Source: Fructobacillus papyriferae | GTDB taxonomy: Bacteria; Bacillota; Bacilli; Lactobacillales; Lactobacillaceae | Length of the DNA: 64,000 bases | NCBI RefSeq assembly: GCF_018437225.1 | Contig: NZ_JAAMFI010000001.1 | Location: forward strand, 682,001 to 746,000 | Direction: 5' to 3' | Shown: piece by piece, positions 8,668-17,803 of the stretch | Numbering within the stretch: position 1 is the first letter of the stretch | Layout: the number at the start of each line of letters is the position of its first letter | Translations under genes and position numbers: made by a program | The notes under the pieces: generated by a model | The model's input: only the letters and a program-made list of their open reading frames with translations | What the model was told of the DNA's origin: nothing | Databases searched by the model: none

Positions 8668-10104
8668 AGTCATTTCAAATTTCATTAGTCGATTTAATTC
8701 CACGGCGTATTCCATCGGTAGTTCTTTTGTAAAGGGCTCCACAAAACCCATCACAATCATTTCCGTTGCTTTTTCTGCAGAAATACCGCGAGACATCAAG
8801 TAATAGAGCTGTTGTTCAGAAACTTTTGATACCTTCGCCTCATGCTCCATCGTGACCTGCCCATTTTTGACGGTGTTATAAGGAATCGTATCTGCTGAAG
8901 AAGCTGCATCAACAAGAATCGTATCGCACTCAACATGGGCGAAGGAACCAGCTGCCTTGCGACCAAATTTAACTGTCCCACGATAGTCCGTTCGACCTCC
9001 TTGGTGAGCAATTGATTTGGAAATAATCGAAGAAGAGGTATTGGGTGCTCGATGAATCATTTGCGCACCCGAATCAAGGGTCACTCCCTGTCCAGCCACC
9101 GCAATGGAGAGCATGGTGCCCTGTGCCCCCTCCCCGTCGAGGTAAACAGAGGGATACTTCATCGTTGTTTTCGAACCAAAATTACCATCTACCCATTCCA
9201 TCGTGGCATTCTGCCCCGCAGACGCCCGTTTTGTTTCCAACGAGTAGACGTTATTCGACCAATTTTGAATGGTGGTATACCGACAATAGCCATCTTTTTT
9301 GATCACCACTTCCACAACGGCTGCATGCAAAGCGTCCGCTGAATACATGGGCGCCGAGCAACCCTCTACATAGTCAACAGAAGCACCCTCGTCGACAATG
9401 ATTAACGTCCGCTCAAACTGCCCTTCATTTTCCATGTTAATTCGAAAGTATGACTGAATGGGCGTGGTGACGCGGACGCCTTTTGGAACGTAGATAAAGG
9501 TTCCACCTGACCAAACGGCTGTATTCAAGGCCGCCAGTTTATTGTTTGTTGGCTTTACTAAAGAGGCAAAGTACTCTCGAAAAAGCGTCGGATATTCTTG
9601 CAAAGCAGTATCCGTATCCGTGAAAATAATGCCGCTTTTTTCAAACTCTTCTTTCATTCGGTGGTAGATAACTTCCGATTCGTATTGGGCAGATGAGCCA
9701 GCCAACCACTTCTTTTCTGCCTCTGGTACGCCAATCCGGTCAAAGGTTTCCTTCAAGTCATCCGGCACTTCTTCCCAGTCACGGTACTTTTGGTCCGTCG
9801 GCTTATTGTAGTAATAGATGTTTTCAAAATCGATGCCCGACAAATCTGGTCCCCATTCTTGCATCGGCATCGCCAAATAGGCCGCATAGGCACGCATCCG
9901 ATAATCAAGCATCCACTGCGGTTCCTTTTTCTTTCTCGAAATACGGCGAATCACCGCTTCATTTAGCCCCTTCCCCGTTGAATACACATTTTGATGATCA
10001 TCATGAAAGAAAAGGTCTCCATGCTTCCCCGTGTTTTTTAACAGGGCTTTTGTTTGAGAACGGCCTACCCGTTGATCTTGTTCGTTTTGGTCCTTTTGTG
10101 TCAT
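8653..10104 (-). CDS. sufB: Fe-S cluster assembly scaffold protein SufB
   Basis: SufB is the core scaffold of the SufBCD complex, on which sulfide and iron are built into clusters. At 483 residues it has normal length. It shows the family's N-terminal region, the central beta-helix with [13 protein letters not shown], and the C-terminal [21 protein letters not shown] segment shared with SufD. It is the last gene of the sufC-sufD-sufS-sufU-sufB operon, 11 bp after sufU. This order is the usual Gram-positive one. Nothing unusual is seen. Confidence 0.97.
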   Translation of the reverse strand: MTQKDQNEQDQRVGRSQTKALLKNTGKHGDLFFHDDHQNVYSTGKGLNEAVIRRISRKKKEPQWMLDYRMRAYAAYLAMPMQEWGPDLSGIDFENIYYYNKPTDQKYRDWEEVPDDLKETFDRIGVPEAEKKWLAGSSAQYESEVIYHRMKEEFEKSGIIFTDTDTALQEYPTLFREYFASLVKPTNNKLAALNTAVWSGGTFIYVPKGVRVTTPIQSYFRINMENEGQFERTLIIVDEGASVDYVEGCSAPMYSADALHAAVVEVVIKKDGYCRYTTIQNWSNNVYSLETKRASAGQNATMEWVDGNFGSKTTMKYPSVYLDGEGAQGTMLSIAVAGQGVTLDSGAQMIHRAPNTSSSIISKSIAHQGGRTDYRGTVKFGRKAAGSFAHVECDTILVDAASSADTIPYNTVKNGQVTMEHEAKVSKVSEQQLYYLMSRGISAEKATEMIVMGFVEPFTKELPMEYAVELNRLMKFEMTGSVG

Positions 10105-10115
10105 TTACTTGCTCC

Positions 10116-10583
10116 TCAAACCGACTGGTCCATTCGGGCTTTCGCTAAAGCATCGGATAAGGCGTGCCCCGTCAAAGTCGCACATTTCACGCGACTCGGA
10201 TAATGCCCCACATGAATGATCATTTCCAATTCGCCTAATCCCGTCACGTCTGGTTTTTGTTTACAGCCAACAGCCACAACCGCATCAAAATATCTTCGAA
10301 TGATGCTTTCGGCCTCCTCTATGGTTTTTCCTTGAACTTGATCGAAGAGCATCGATGAAGCGGCCATCGAAATCGCGCAGCCATCTCCATCAAAAGCTAA
10401 ACGACGAATTCTCCCTTTTTCGATCTCCACCTCGACACCATAGGCATCCCCGCAACTTTGATTGATCTTTTTGGCAAAAAAAGTATTGGCTCGCTTTTTC
10501 AATGGATGAAGGTGATGAGGCGCTCTTGCATGATCCATCATCACTTGCCGATAGAGTTGTCGGCTAACCTCTTTTTGATTCAT
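10116..10583 (-). CDS. sufU: SufU zinc-dependent sulfurtransferase
   Basis: SufU accepts sulfur from the cysteine desulfurase SufS and passes it to the SufBCD scaffold. The 155 residues contain the three expected cysteines in SCGD, GDGCAIS and RVKCATL, plus the aspartate of the first motif, which together hold zinc. The spacing between the second and third cysteine fits SufU rather than housekeeping IscU. The ATG overlaps the sufS stop by 4 bases, showing translational coupling. Confidence 0.95.
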   Translation of the reverse strand: MNQKEVSRQLYRQVMMDHARAPHHLHPLKKRANTFFAKKINQSCGDAYGVEVEIEKGRIRRLAFDGDGCAISMAASSMLFDQVQGKTIEEAESIIRRYFDAVVAVGCKQKPDVTGLGELEMIIHVGHYPSRVKCATLTGHALSDALAKARMDQSV

Positions 10584-11788
10584 GAAAAAACCTCCAATAC
10601 CCGTTTTAACGACAGAATCAACCGATCAATCTCTTCTTTTTGAGAGTACACGGAAAAAGAGAGTCTCAAAGTCGAAGAGACCCCTAAAGCAGTCATCAAT
10701 GGTTGGGCACAATGTTGTCCTGCTCTTAGAGTCAGCCCATCCATATCCAAAATAGTGCCCACATCATGCGGATGCACGCCCCGAACATTGAAGGCGATTA
10801 AACCAGAACGACGGGCTGCAGAAAGCGGCCCGTAGATCACGATTTCTGGCAGTTTCGCTAATTCTTTTAAGGCATAAGAAAGTAGGCCCTGCTCTTCTTT
10901 TTCAATTTGACTAAGGCCAATCTCTTCTAGATAGGTCATCGCACGGGCCAGACCAATGGCGCCAGCAATATTTGGAGTGCCTGCTTCGAATTTAAAAGGA
11001 CTTTTGGCAAAAGTAGCACTGGTCTTTGTCACGGTTTCAATCATTTCCCCGCCCAGTTGAACCGGGGCCATTTCTTCTAGTAAGGCTGATTTTCCATAAA
11101 GCACCCCAATTCCTGTCGGCCCTAAGGCCTTATGTCCGGAAAAGGCATAAAAGTCAACATCCAAATCCTTTAGATCAACTGGAAAATGGCCGATCGCCTG
11201 AGCGCCATCAACCACCACTGTGGCTCCATAAGCATGGGCCAAACGTGTTAACGCTTTAACTGGAGCTACAGAGCCAAGCACATTGGAGACATGGGCGAAA
11301 GCGACCAATTTTGTCTTTTGATTCAGCTTCTTTTCAAACGCCGCCCAATCAATTTCACCATTAGCATTCAGGTCAACAAACCGCAGACGAGCCCCCTTCT
11401 GTTGAGCCACGCGCTGCCAAGGCAGTAAATTCGCGTGGTGTTCGGCTACTGTCAAAAGGATTTCATCACCCGGCTGCACTTCGCTCAACGCAAAACTCTG
11501 AGCGACAAGATTCAATCCATCGGTCGTCGATTTTGTAAAAATAATGGTCGAAGAAGGCACCTTTAGGGCATCGGCAATCGTTTTTCGGGCCCCTTCGTAA
11601 GCCTCAGTTGCTTCTTCTGCTAACTGGTAATTTCCCCGATGCACGTTGGCATTGCTTTTTTGATAAAAGGCGCGCATCGCCTCTAACACAACCGTTGGTT
11701 TTTGACTTGTCGAAGCAGAATCCAAATAAGCCAAGGGCGCCCCGTTTTCTTGTCTTTGCAACATGGCAAAATCATCTTGTCGGTTCAT
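10580..11788 (-). CDS. sufS: Cysteine desulfurase SufS
   Basis: A class V PLP enzyme that takes sulfur from cysteine as an enzyme persulfide. The PLP lysine is in FSGHKALGPTG and the reactive cysteine in LRAGQHCAQPL near the C terminus. The chosen ATG at 11788 follows GGAAA; an ATG seven codons upstream (11809) lies inside the end of sufD and overlaps the ribosome binding site. The resulting protein is about 402 residues. It overlaps sufD by 17 bp and sufU by 4 bp, so the operon is translationally coupled. Confidence 0.95.
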   Translation of the reverse strand: MNRQDDFAMLQRQENGAPLAYLDSASTSQKPTVVLEAMRAFYQKSNANVHRGNYQLAEEATEAYEGARKTIADALKVPSSTIIFTKSTTDGLNLVAQSFALSEVQPGDEILLTVAEHHANLLPWQRVAQQKGARLRFVDLNANGEIDWAAFEKKLNQKTKLVAFAHVSNVLGSVAPVKALTRLAHAYGATVVVDGAQAIGHFPVDLKDLDVDFYAFSGHKALGPTGIGVLYGKSALLEEMAPVQLGGEMIETVTKTSATFAKSPFKFEAGTPNIAGAIGLARAMTYLEEIGLSQIEKEEQGLLSYALKELAKLPEIVIYGPLSAARRSGLIAFNVRGVHPHDVGTILDMDGLTLRAGQHCAQPLMTALGVSSTLRLSFSVYSQKEEIDRLILSLKRVLEVFS

Positions 11789-12917
11789 AGTAGGTGATTT
11801 TCCTTTCAATGGAATTTTCTAAAAAGGCCAAGAGTTCATCTTGTCCAATACCCGTTTGAATGTGATTCAAAACCCCTCGAATCACGAGTTGTTCGGCCTG
11901 TTCCTTTCTCAATCCACGGGACATCAAATAGGCCAATTGCTCTTGATCGATTTGACCAACTGAAGCTGCATGACCAGCTGTCACATCAGGCTCATCAATT
12001 AGCAAAAGCGGATTCGCCTCCCCGCGGCCTTTTTCAGACAACATCATAATCGACGATTTTTGATCCGCATCGGCTTCCTTGGCGCCCAAGTTAATCCGAC
12101 CAATCCCATTGAAGATCAATTGGCCGGCCTCCATGTTAACGCCTCGCTGGTCGATTCTGGCCACCGTGTGGCGGCCGACATGATTGACTTGAGATTGAAA
12201 GCCCAACTGTTCTTTTTCTCTTGCTAAGGCGACCACCTGAACTTTGGCTTGACTGCCATGCCCCTTTAACAACACACCTTGCGAACTAGCTACCTGATGA
12301 GCAGATAAACCAGCCAAGCGCCAATCTAAATTAGCCCCTTCTTCCAAAAGAATCTGCCGATTGAGATAGGCCGTGGTCTGCTTGTTTAACTCGTCAATTG
12401 TGATCAGCCGCACGTCAGCTTCACGTTCTATAACCAGTTCTTCAACTAAACTTCCCCACACTTTCTTTTGTAAATTTGTTTCATCTGTGGGTCCTTCGAT
12501 CTTTTCAAGAATCGTGACTTTGGCACCCGCTCCAATGTGGATGGCGGCGCGACTAGCGAAGTTTTCATGACCAAGAATTTGTTGAACGAATATCGGTTTG
12601 GTCAGTTGAACACCGGCCGGTACCAAAAGTTGATAGCCCCCCTGATAAGACGCTTGATTTTCTTCAGTTAAGCGGTCTTGATTCGCTTTTGCGACCTGCC
12701 CGAAGGCTTTAAAACCAGGGACAGTGTTTTTTTCTTGATTGGCTAGATCAATAAGCGTGACCCCCGCCTTTGTTGCCTCATCGGGGACAACCGCTTTTAA
12801 AAAATGCTGCGCCGTTTTATTTAAATCAAGGTCCTCCAGCTGCCAAGCCTTCAGGTTCACCTTGTCAAAACGCGGCAGTGGTGCACGACTTTTTTGTTCT
12901 TTCATCTCGTCTCGCAT
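11772..12917 (-). CDS. sufD: Fe-S cluster assembly protein SufD
   Basis: The paralogue of SufB that completes the SufBC2D scaffold complex. 381 residues, shorter than SufB as usual. The C-terminal half has the SufBD fold signature, with DEPDVTAGHAASVGQIDQ and AYLMSRGLRKEQAEQLVIRG. It follows sufC by 10 bp. The N-terminal 100 residues are typically variable. Confidence 0.95.
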   Translation of the reverse strand: MRDEMKEQKSRAPLPRFDKVNLKAWQLEDLDLNKTAQHFLKAVVPDEATKAGVTLIDLANQEKNTVPGFKAFGQVAKANQDRLTEENQASYQGGYQLLVPAGVQLTKPIFVQQILGHENFASRAAIHIGAGAKVTILEKIEGPTDETNLQKKVWGSLVEELVIEREADVRLITIDELNKQTTAYLNRQILLEEGANLDWRLAGLSAHQVASSQGVLLKGHGSQAKVQVVALAREKEQLGFQSQVNHVGRHTVARIDQRGVNMEAGQLIFNGIGRINLGAKEADADQKSSIMMLSEKGRGEANPLLLIDEPDVTAGHAASVGQIDQEQLAYLMSRGLRKEQAEQLVIRGVLNHIQTGIGQDELLAFLENSIERKITYYEPTR

Positions 12918-12927
12918 TATTCTTCAC

Positions 12928-13713
12928 TCAAGCCCAGTCCTCTTCTTCATCCGTCAATGAAAGATCAAGACCAAGCTCATCGCGCAGTCCAGCATAGCCT
13001 TCTTTTTCCAAGCGTTTTGCCAAATCAGGACCAGCACTTTTAACAATTTGACCGCCCATCATCACATGCACCTGATCCGGTACAATATAGTCCAACAAGC
13101 GCTGATAATGCGTAATCATCAAAGTGGAAAAATGAGCCGATCGCATTGAGTTAACGCCTTTTGCAACGACTTTCAAAGCATCGATATCAAGTCCAGAATC
13201 AATTTCATCCAAAATCGCGAGGTTCGGTTGAATTAAAAGCATTTGTAAGATCTCGTTTCGTTTCTTTTCACCGCCAGAAAATCCTTCGTTTAAGTAACGA
13301 TGGCCCACTTCTTCTTTCATCGCTAAAAAGGCCCGCTTTTCTTCAAATTGCTTCATAAATTGCAAAGAAGAGACAGGTTTATCTGGTCTTCTAGCATTCA
13401 CCGCCGCCTTCATAAATTCAAAATTCGTGACACCCGGAACAACAGACGGATACTGCATCGCTTGAAAAAGGCCAGATCGTGCACGCTCATCAACGCTAAG
13501 TTCGGTTACGTCCTCTCCATCGATTTCAATTTTTCCAGCAGTTATCTGATAGTTTGGATCGCCCATAATGGCAGCCGATAAAGTCGATTTACCCGTTCCA
13601 TTCGGTCCCATGATGGCATGCATCTCCCCGGACCGAATGACCAGATTGACCCCGGTCAGAATTTCCTTGTCATGGACACTAACGTGTAAATTTTTAATGG
13701 TCAGTTCGTTCAT
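12928..13713 (-). CDS. sufC: Fe-S cluster assembly ATPase SufC
   Basis: The ABC-type ATPase that drives conformational change in the SufBCD scaffold. 261 residues with Walker A GPNGTGKSTL, the ABC signature FSGGEKKRNE and Walker B LAILDEIDSGLD. It is the first gene of the suf operon. AGAAAG lies about 7 bases before the ATG. The operon probably has its own promoter in the 62-bp gap after nrdG, or is read from nrdDG; I saw no consensus hexamers or terminator there. Confidence 0.97.
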   Translation of the reverse strand: MNELTIKNLHVSVHDKEILTGVNLVIRSGEMHAIMGPNGTGKSTLSAAIMGDPNYQITAGKIEIDGEDVTELSVDERARSGLFQAMQYPSVVPGVTNFEFMKAAVNARRPDKPVSSLQFMKQFEEKRAFLAMKEEVGHRYLNEGFSGGEKKRNEILQMLLIQPNLAILDEIDSGLDIDALKVVAKGVNSMRSAHFSTLMITHYQRLLDYIVPDQVHVMMGGQIVKSAGPDLAKRLEKEGYAGLRDELGLDLSLTDEEEDWA

Positions 13714-13775
13714 TTATACTTTCTCGCTTTCTTAAGGGGGCAGGTCCAAATTAATGCACAATCACGGGTAAAAAC

Positions 13776-14357
13776 TTAACGCTTTAGATCGGCCCAAATA
13801 ATGACTTGATCCTTTTCAATGGACTTCGGCACATCAATGATGCGTTGATTGGAGGAACCTCGGAACTGAAGGGTCAGATCCTTCTTTTCTTCTAAGAAAC
13901 GACCATCAACCAAGATATCCAGATAAGAAAGCAATTCGGCCTTATCTTGCGTTTCGTCTTTCAACTCATCCCAGGTATAGCCTGTCCAAGACCAAATGTC
14001 TTTTTGATGACCAAATTCGCGGCGAATCCGTTTTACCAATTGCAAGCAAACCGGTGTATTCAAGAAGGGTTCCCCACCAAGCAAAGTCAATCCTTGAACA
14101 TAAGGCTGCCTCAGATCTTCGATAATCTGGTCCTCTAAATCCTTCGTGTAAGCCTGGCCGTAGTTAAAATTCTGAGCCACCACGTTATAACAGCCAGGAC
14201 AAAGAAACTGGCAGCCAGAAACATAGAGCGAACAACGAATGCCCTCCCCATCAACAAAGTTAAAGGGCTTGTAGTCTGCGATCTTATTTTTGGATAACTG
14301 ATCGGCTCGCCATTCTTTGGGCATCGGATTGTTTGGTTTTCGAATAGGACGCGGCAT
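13776..14357 (-). CDS. nrdG: Anaerobic ribonucleotide reductase activating protein
   Basis: A radical SAM enzyme that installs the glycyl radical on NrdD. 193 residues with the iron-sulfur motif C49-x3-C53-x2-C56 and the GGEPF motif. The ATG at 14357 lies 74 bp inside nrdD, with AGGAG about 10 bases upstream. The N-terminal block PKEWRADQLSKNKIADYKPF resembles the start of other lactobacillal NrdG proteins, so the overlapping start is real rather than an over-extension. Confidence 0.95.
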   Translation of the reverse strand: MPRPIRKPNNPMPKEWRADQLSKNKIADYKPFNFVDGEGIRCSLYVSGCQFLCPGCYNVVAQNFNYGQAYTKDLEDQIIEDLRQPYVQGLTLLGGEPFLNTPVCLQLVKRIRREFGHQKDIWSWTGYTWDELKDETQDKAELLSYLDILVDGRFLEEKKDLTLQFRGSSNQRIIDVPKSIEKDQVIIWADLKR

Positions 14358-16503
14358 GTTGTAACATCTCCTGACTTAAATGTTTTTCACGTGAGGAAAT
14401 TTCGACGTGACGACCATGAACCATCGGCCGTTGTTGCGGGTTCCCCAGGTAACCGCAAGTTCTTTTGACGACGTCACAGGTTTGGGGATCATGATTGCCA
14501 CATTGTGGACATGAAAAGCCCCGGGCTGTGGCTTTAAACTCCCCGGAAAAACCACAGGCAAAGCATTTATCGATGGCGGCATTGGTTCCCAGATACCCTA
14601 CGTGATTGTAGGCCCAATCCCAGACCGCTTCTAAAGCCTTTGGATTTTGGGTCAAATTAGGATACTCACAGTAGTGGATAAAACCACCGGAAGCATACTT
14701 CGGAAAGACTTCCTCAAAGGTGATTTTGTCAAAGGGCAGCGGATGTTTGCGAACATCATAGTGGAAGGAATTCGTGTAGTATTCCTTGTCGGTAATGTCT
14801 GCTACCTGGCCAAACTTCGCTTCATCGTCCCGACAAAAAGTATCGGTTAATGATTCCGCTGGGGTGGAATAAAGGCTGTAATGATAACCCGATTCCTTCG
14901 ACCATTTCACACAGGCTGCGTGCATTTCTTTTACAATCGTCTCAGCAAAGTCATGGGCCGCCTGATTGCCTTCCCAGTGCGAGCCATAAAAGGCCGTAGC
15001 AGTTTCGTAGAGCCCAATGTAGCCAAGGGAAACCGTCGCCCGTTCATTCTTAAAGACCTCATCGACGTCGTCTTCTGGTCTGAGGCGTTTGCCAAAAGCC
15101 CCATACATATAAAGAAGTGGTGCGTTTTCTGGCCGCGCCTCCTTCGTACGTTGAACCCGGTAGAAAAGGGCCTGCTTTGCAAGCGCCAGCTTATCCTTAA
15201 AAATCGTCCAAAAAAGTTCTTGATTACCATCTGCAAGCAAGGCAATTCGAGGTAGGTTAATGGTGACCACGCCCAGGTTCATCCGGCCAGAATTGACTTC
15301 ATTCCCATTTTCATCTCTCCATCCCTGCAAAAAAGAGCGACAGCCCATTGGAGTTTTAAAGGAACCGGTCAACTCGACCAGCTTGTCATACATCAAAAGA
15401 TCGGGGTACATGCGCTTGGTAGAACATTCCAGTGCTAATTGCTTAATATCGTAGTTCGGGTCATCTGGCTTTAAGTTCAACCCCTTTTTCACTGTAAAGG
15501 TCAGTTTCGGGAAAATGGCGGTTCGGCCTTCTTTACCAAGACCATCAATGCGAACTTGCAAAATGGCTCTTGAAATCTCTTTTTCAAACCATGAAGTTCC
15601 TAATCCAAAGTTAATGGTAGTAAAAGGTGTCTGCCCCTGGGAGGAATAGAGCGTGTTGATCTCGTATTCGAGCGCCTGCATGGCCTCCTTAATATCCTTC
15701 TTCGTCTTTTCCTTAGCGTAGGGTTCCTCTTGCCCTTTTTGCACCCATTTTTTGGCGTCTTGCAAATGTTGCTCGTAATTTTTCTTGGCAAATGGTGCTA
15801 AGAGCTGATCGATTCGGTTGGCTGACGCGCCACCGTATTGAGAAGAGGCTACGTTGGCAAAGATTTGGGCCATTTGTGCAGTGGCCGTTTGAATGGAATG
15901 GGGCTGTCCTACCCAAGAATTACCGATCTTATAGCCATTGTTTAGCAGGTTATCAAAATCAATGAGGCAACAATTCGTCGATGGTAAAACGGGAGAATAA
16001 TCAAGATCATGCCAGTGGATATCCCCCCGCATGTGACCCTTCGCCACCATTTCAGGTAACATTTGTAGACCAAGTGCCCGCGATGCTGTTCCGGCCTGTA
16101 AATCTCGTTTTGTATTAAAGACTTTGGCATCTTTATTAGCATTTTCGTGAACAATCGCCTCGTCTTTTGAAAAAAGTTTTGCCATATTTTTTGAAACACT
16201 CTTGGCCTCAGCAAAACGCGTCTCTTCCAGCTGACGGTATCGCCGATAGGATAACAGGCCTTGTTCTTGATCAAAATCGGCAAGCAGTGTTTCTATCATT
16301 TGTCGAATGGTTTCGGATTCAATCAGACCCACCACTTTTGAAAAGGCTTGATTTAGTTCATGATAAACACTTTTTTGCACTTCCTCATCTAATGAAAGTT
16401 CTGCCAGAATAAAGTTTATTTTGTACGCATAGAAGGGTGTTTTTACCCCGGAATGCTTAACAACCGTTATTTGTGGCTGCTCCATAATTTGTTTTGATTG
16501 CAT
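14284..16503 (-). CDS. nrdD: Anaerobic (class III) ribonucleoside-triphosphate reductase
   Basis: NrdD reduces NTPs to dNTPs without oxygen, using a glycyl radical. 739 residues: an ATP-cone at the N terminus (about 10-95), the large alpha/beta barrel, a zinc site with two CxxC pairs (CFACG and CPQCG), and the radical glycine in RTCGYLGNP. After the usual end near HVEISSR it continues for about 30 residues, encoded partly over the start of nrdG. A strong ribosome binding site (AAGGAGG) precedes the ATG. The promoter is covered by an SOS box (16557-16568). Confidence 0.97.
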   Translation of the reverse strand: MQSKQIMEQPQITVVKHSGVKTPFYAYKINFILAELSLDEEVQKSVYHELNQAFSKVVGLIESETIRQMIETLLADFDQEQGLLSYRRYRQLEETRFAEAKSVSKNMAKLFSKDEAIVHENANKDAKVFNTKRDLQAGTASRALGLQMLPEMVAKGHMRGDIHWHDLDYSPVLPSTNCCLIDFDNLLNNGYKIGNSWVGQPHSIQTATAQMAQIFANVASSQYGGASANRIDQLLAPFAKKNYEQHLQDAKKWVQKGQEEPYAKEKTKKDIKEAMQALEYEINTLYSSQGQTPFTTINFGLGTSWFEKEISRAILQVRIDGLGKEGRTAIFPKLTFTVKKGLNLKPDDPNYDIKQLALECSTKRMYPDLLMYDKLVELTGSFKTPMGCRSFLQGWRDENGNEVNSGRMNLGVVTINLPRIALLADGNQELFWTIFKDKLALAKQALFYRVQRTKEARPENAPLLYMYGAFGKRLRPEDDVDEVFKNERATVSLGYIGLYETATAFYGSHWEGNQAAHDFAETIVKEMHAACVKWSKESGYHYSLYSTPAESLTDTFCRDDEAKFGQVADITDKEYYTNSFHYDVRKHPLPFDKITFEEVFPKYASGGFIHYCEYPNLTQNPKALEAVWDWAYNHVGYLGTNAAIDKCFACGFSGEFKATARGFSCPQCGNHDPQTCDVVKRTCGYLGNPQQRPMVHGRHVEISSREKHLSQEMLQHAASYSKTKQSDAQRMASRSVIQK

Positions 16504-16532
16504 GTTCCCCCTCCTTTTTCAAGTGCACGATT

Positions 16533-16568
16533 AGCATACAAAATAAACGTTTGTGAGAACAGATGTTC
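16533..16568 (-). promoter_or_regulatory. nrdD promoter overlapped by LexA-type SOS box
   Basis: GAACAGATGTTC at 16557-16568 is a perfect GAAC-N4-GTTC, the Gram-positive LexA operator core. It overlaps a weak -35 (TGTTCT, 16561-16556) spaced 17 bp from TATGCT (16538-16533) on the minus strand. LexA bound here would block RNA polymerase. No NrdR box was recognised. Confidence 0.6.
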
Positions 16569-16953
16569 GAATGCTTCTAAAAAAATTGAGCAAGGAATAA
16601 ACATAGGGACGAACGGGATTTTCAAGACAAATTACCTTTTGATATCAATTCCAAGCACATTTAACGTAATTGTTATCTCAGTTTAGACCACTTCTTTCTT
16701 CTCTTTAAAAGAAAGCTCACGCTCATCCAATTCAAAAAGAAAATCAAACTAAAATAACAAACAAACCAACCGCACCGCTTTCTGTCATCAAAACGCAATC
16801 AAGACAACCATTGACCTAGCCAAAAAATGAATAAAAAAACTTTCACAAGTTGATTTCACAAAGCCAGCACCTGGGACTTCATTAAAAAAAGGCTTGTGCA
16901 CTCAAGACAACAAAAGCCATCAACAAGGGATCAAAATCACTATCATTAATCAC
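16569..16953. other. Intergenic stretch, no gene seen
   Basis: About 385 bp between the nrdD promoter and the next terminator. It is A-rich on the plus strand with only short open frames and no ribosome binding sites. No repeat or structured element stands out. Confidence 0.5.
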
Positions 16954-16994
16954 AAAAAAAGAGCGAACCGTTTGAAACGGTTCGCTCTTTTTTT
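16954..16994. terminator. Strong bidirectional terminator
   Basis: Long perfect arms (GAGCGAACCGT/ACGGTTCGCTC) with A and T tracts on both sides. It is placed directly after the minus-strand DUF975 gene stop. Confidence 0.9.
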
Positions 16995-16998
16995 AATT

Positions 16999-17709
16999 TT
17001 AGTCTGCAACTTCTTGTTGTGCCGCATCCTCTTTCAAATAATCATAAAATCCGGCATATGTCAGGTACATGTATGGCAAAAGGATAATCATTCCGATCCC
17101 CATCACCATGTTAGCTAAGATCAGCCAACCGATGAACGACAGTTGCAAAACAAAATATTCCCACTTATGGCCCACCATCAATTGACGAGAGCGCGTGATG
17201 GCATCGCGGAAACGAATTGATTCGCCATCAGCCTTTGCATCCTTGTACACATAAAAGGCCTGTGAGTAGGAAAAGCTCTTAATTACGCCGGGAATAAAGA
17301 AAAGAAGCGTCCACAGGAAGGTCCACACAAATTGCAAAATTGCAATCCCAATAGTCCCGAGGAAAAGTCCTTTCTCGCGGTAAACTTCAATGGCCTGCAG
17401 GAATGGATGAGACTGCTTTTCTTCGAAACGCATAAAGTTCAGCAATGAATACATGGCGGCCGTTCCAGCAAAGAAAGCTAGAATGCCCATAGCGGTACCA
17501 TCGCCAATTGATAGATAGGTTCCCGTTCCATCTACCCATGGAAAATCGCCATTCATGATGGCAAAGGTATCCACTACTTGAAAACTACGGTCCCCAATCC
17601 AGCCAAAGAGAACGGCTGGTAAAGTCACCAGAACCAAATAAATCCAGTTGTTGGCCAATTGTTCCTTGGCCTTCGCCTTAATTTGACGACGTACTTCTCT
17701 CTTTGTCAT
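16999..17709 (-). CDS. DUF975 family integral membrane protein
   Basis: Function unknown. 236 residues with a charged N terminus (MTKREVRRQIKAKAKEQL) and about five membrane segments. The conserved IPGVIKSFSYSQAFYVYKD block is characteristic of DUF975 proteins of Firmicutes. It stands alone, with its own terminator. A ribosome binding site (GGAGG) precedes the ATG. Membership of the family is fairly sure; no activity can be named. Confidence 0.8.
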   Translation of the reverse strand: MTKREVRRQIKAKAKEQLANNWIYLVLVTLPAVLFGWIGDRSFQVVDTFAIMNGDFPWVDGTGTYLSIGDGTAMGILAFFAGTAAMYSLLNFMRFEEKQSHPFLQAIEVYREKGLFLGTIGIAILQFVWTFLWTLLFFIPGVIKSFSYSQAFYVYKDAKADGESIRFRDAITRSRQLMVGHKWEYFVLQLSFIGWLILANMVMGIGMIILLPYMYLTYAGFYDYLKEDAAQQEVAD

Positions 17710-17772
17710 GTTTCCTCCAGAAACTCTTTAAATTACATTCAATGTAACATGTTTTTAAAAGTTTTACCAATT

Positions 17773-17798
17773 AAAAAGACGCCCAAAGGACGTCTTTT
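17773..17798 (-). terminator. Terminator after amino-acid permease
   Basis: AAAAGACG (17773-) and CGTCTTTT (to 17798) form an 8-bp stem with flanking A/T tracts, directly after the permease stop codon on the minus strand. Confidence 0.65.
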
Positions 17799-17803
17799 AA
17801 CTA

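Noticed and set aside
9693-10148. Long plus-strand open frame opposite sufB and sufU
   Set aside because: It is antisense to two clear suf genes, has no ribosome binding site and no protein-like motifs.
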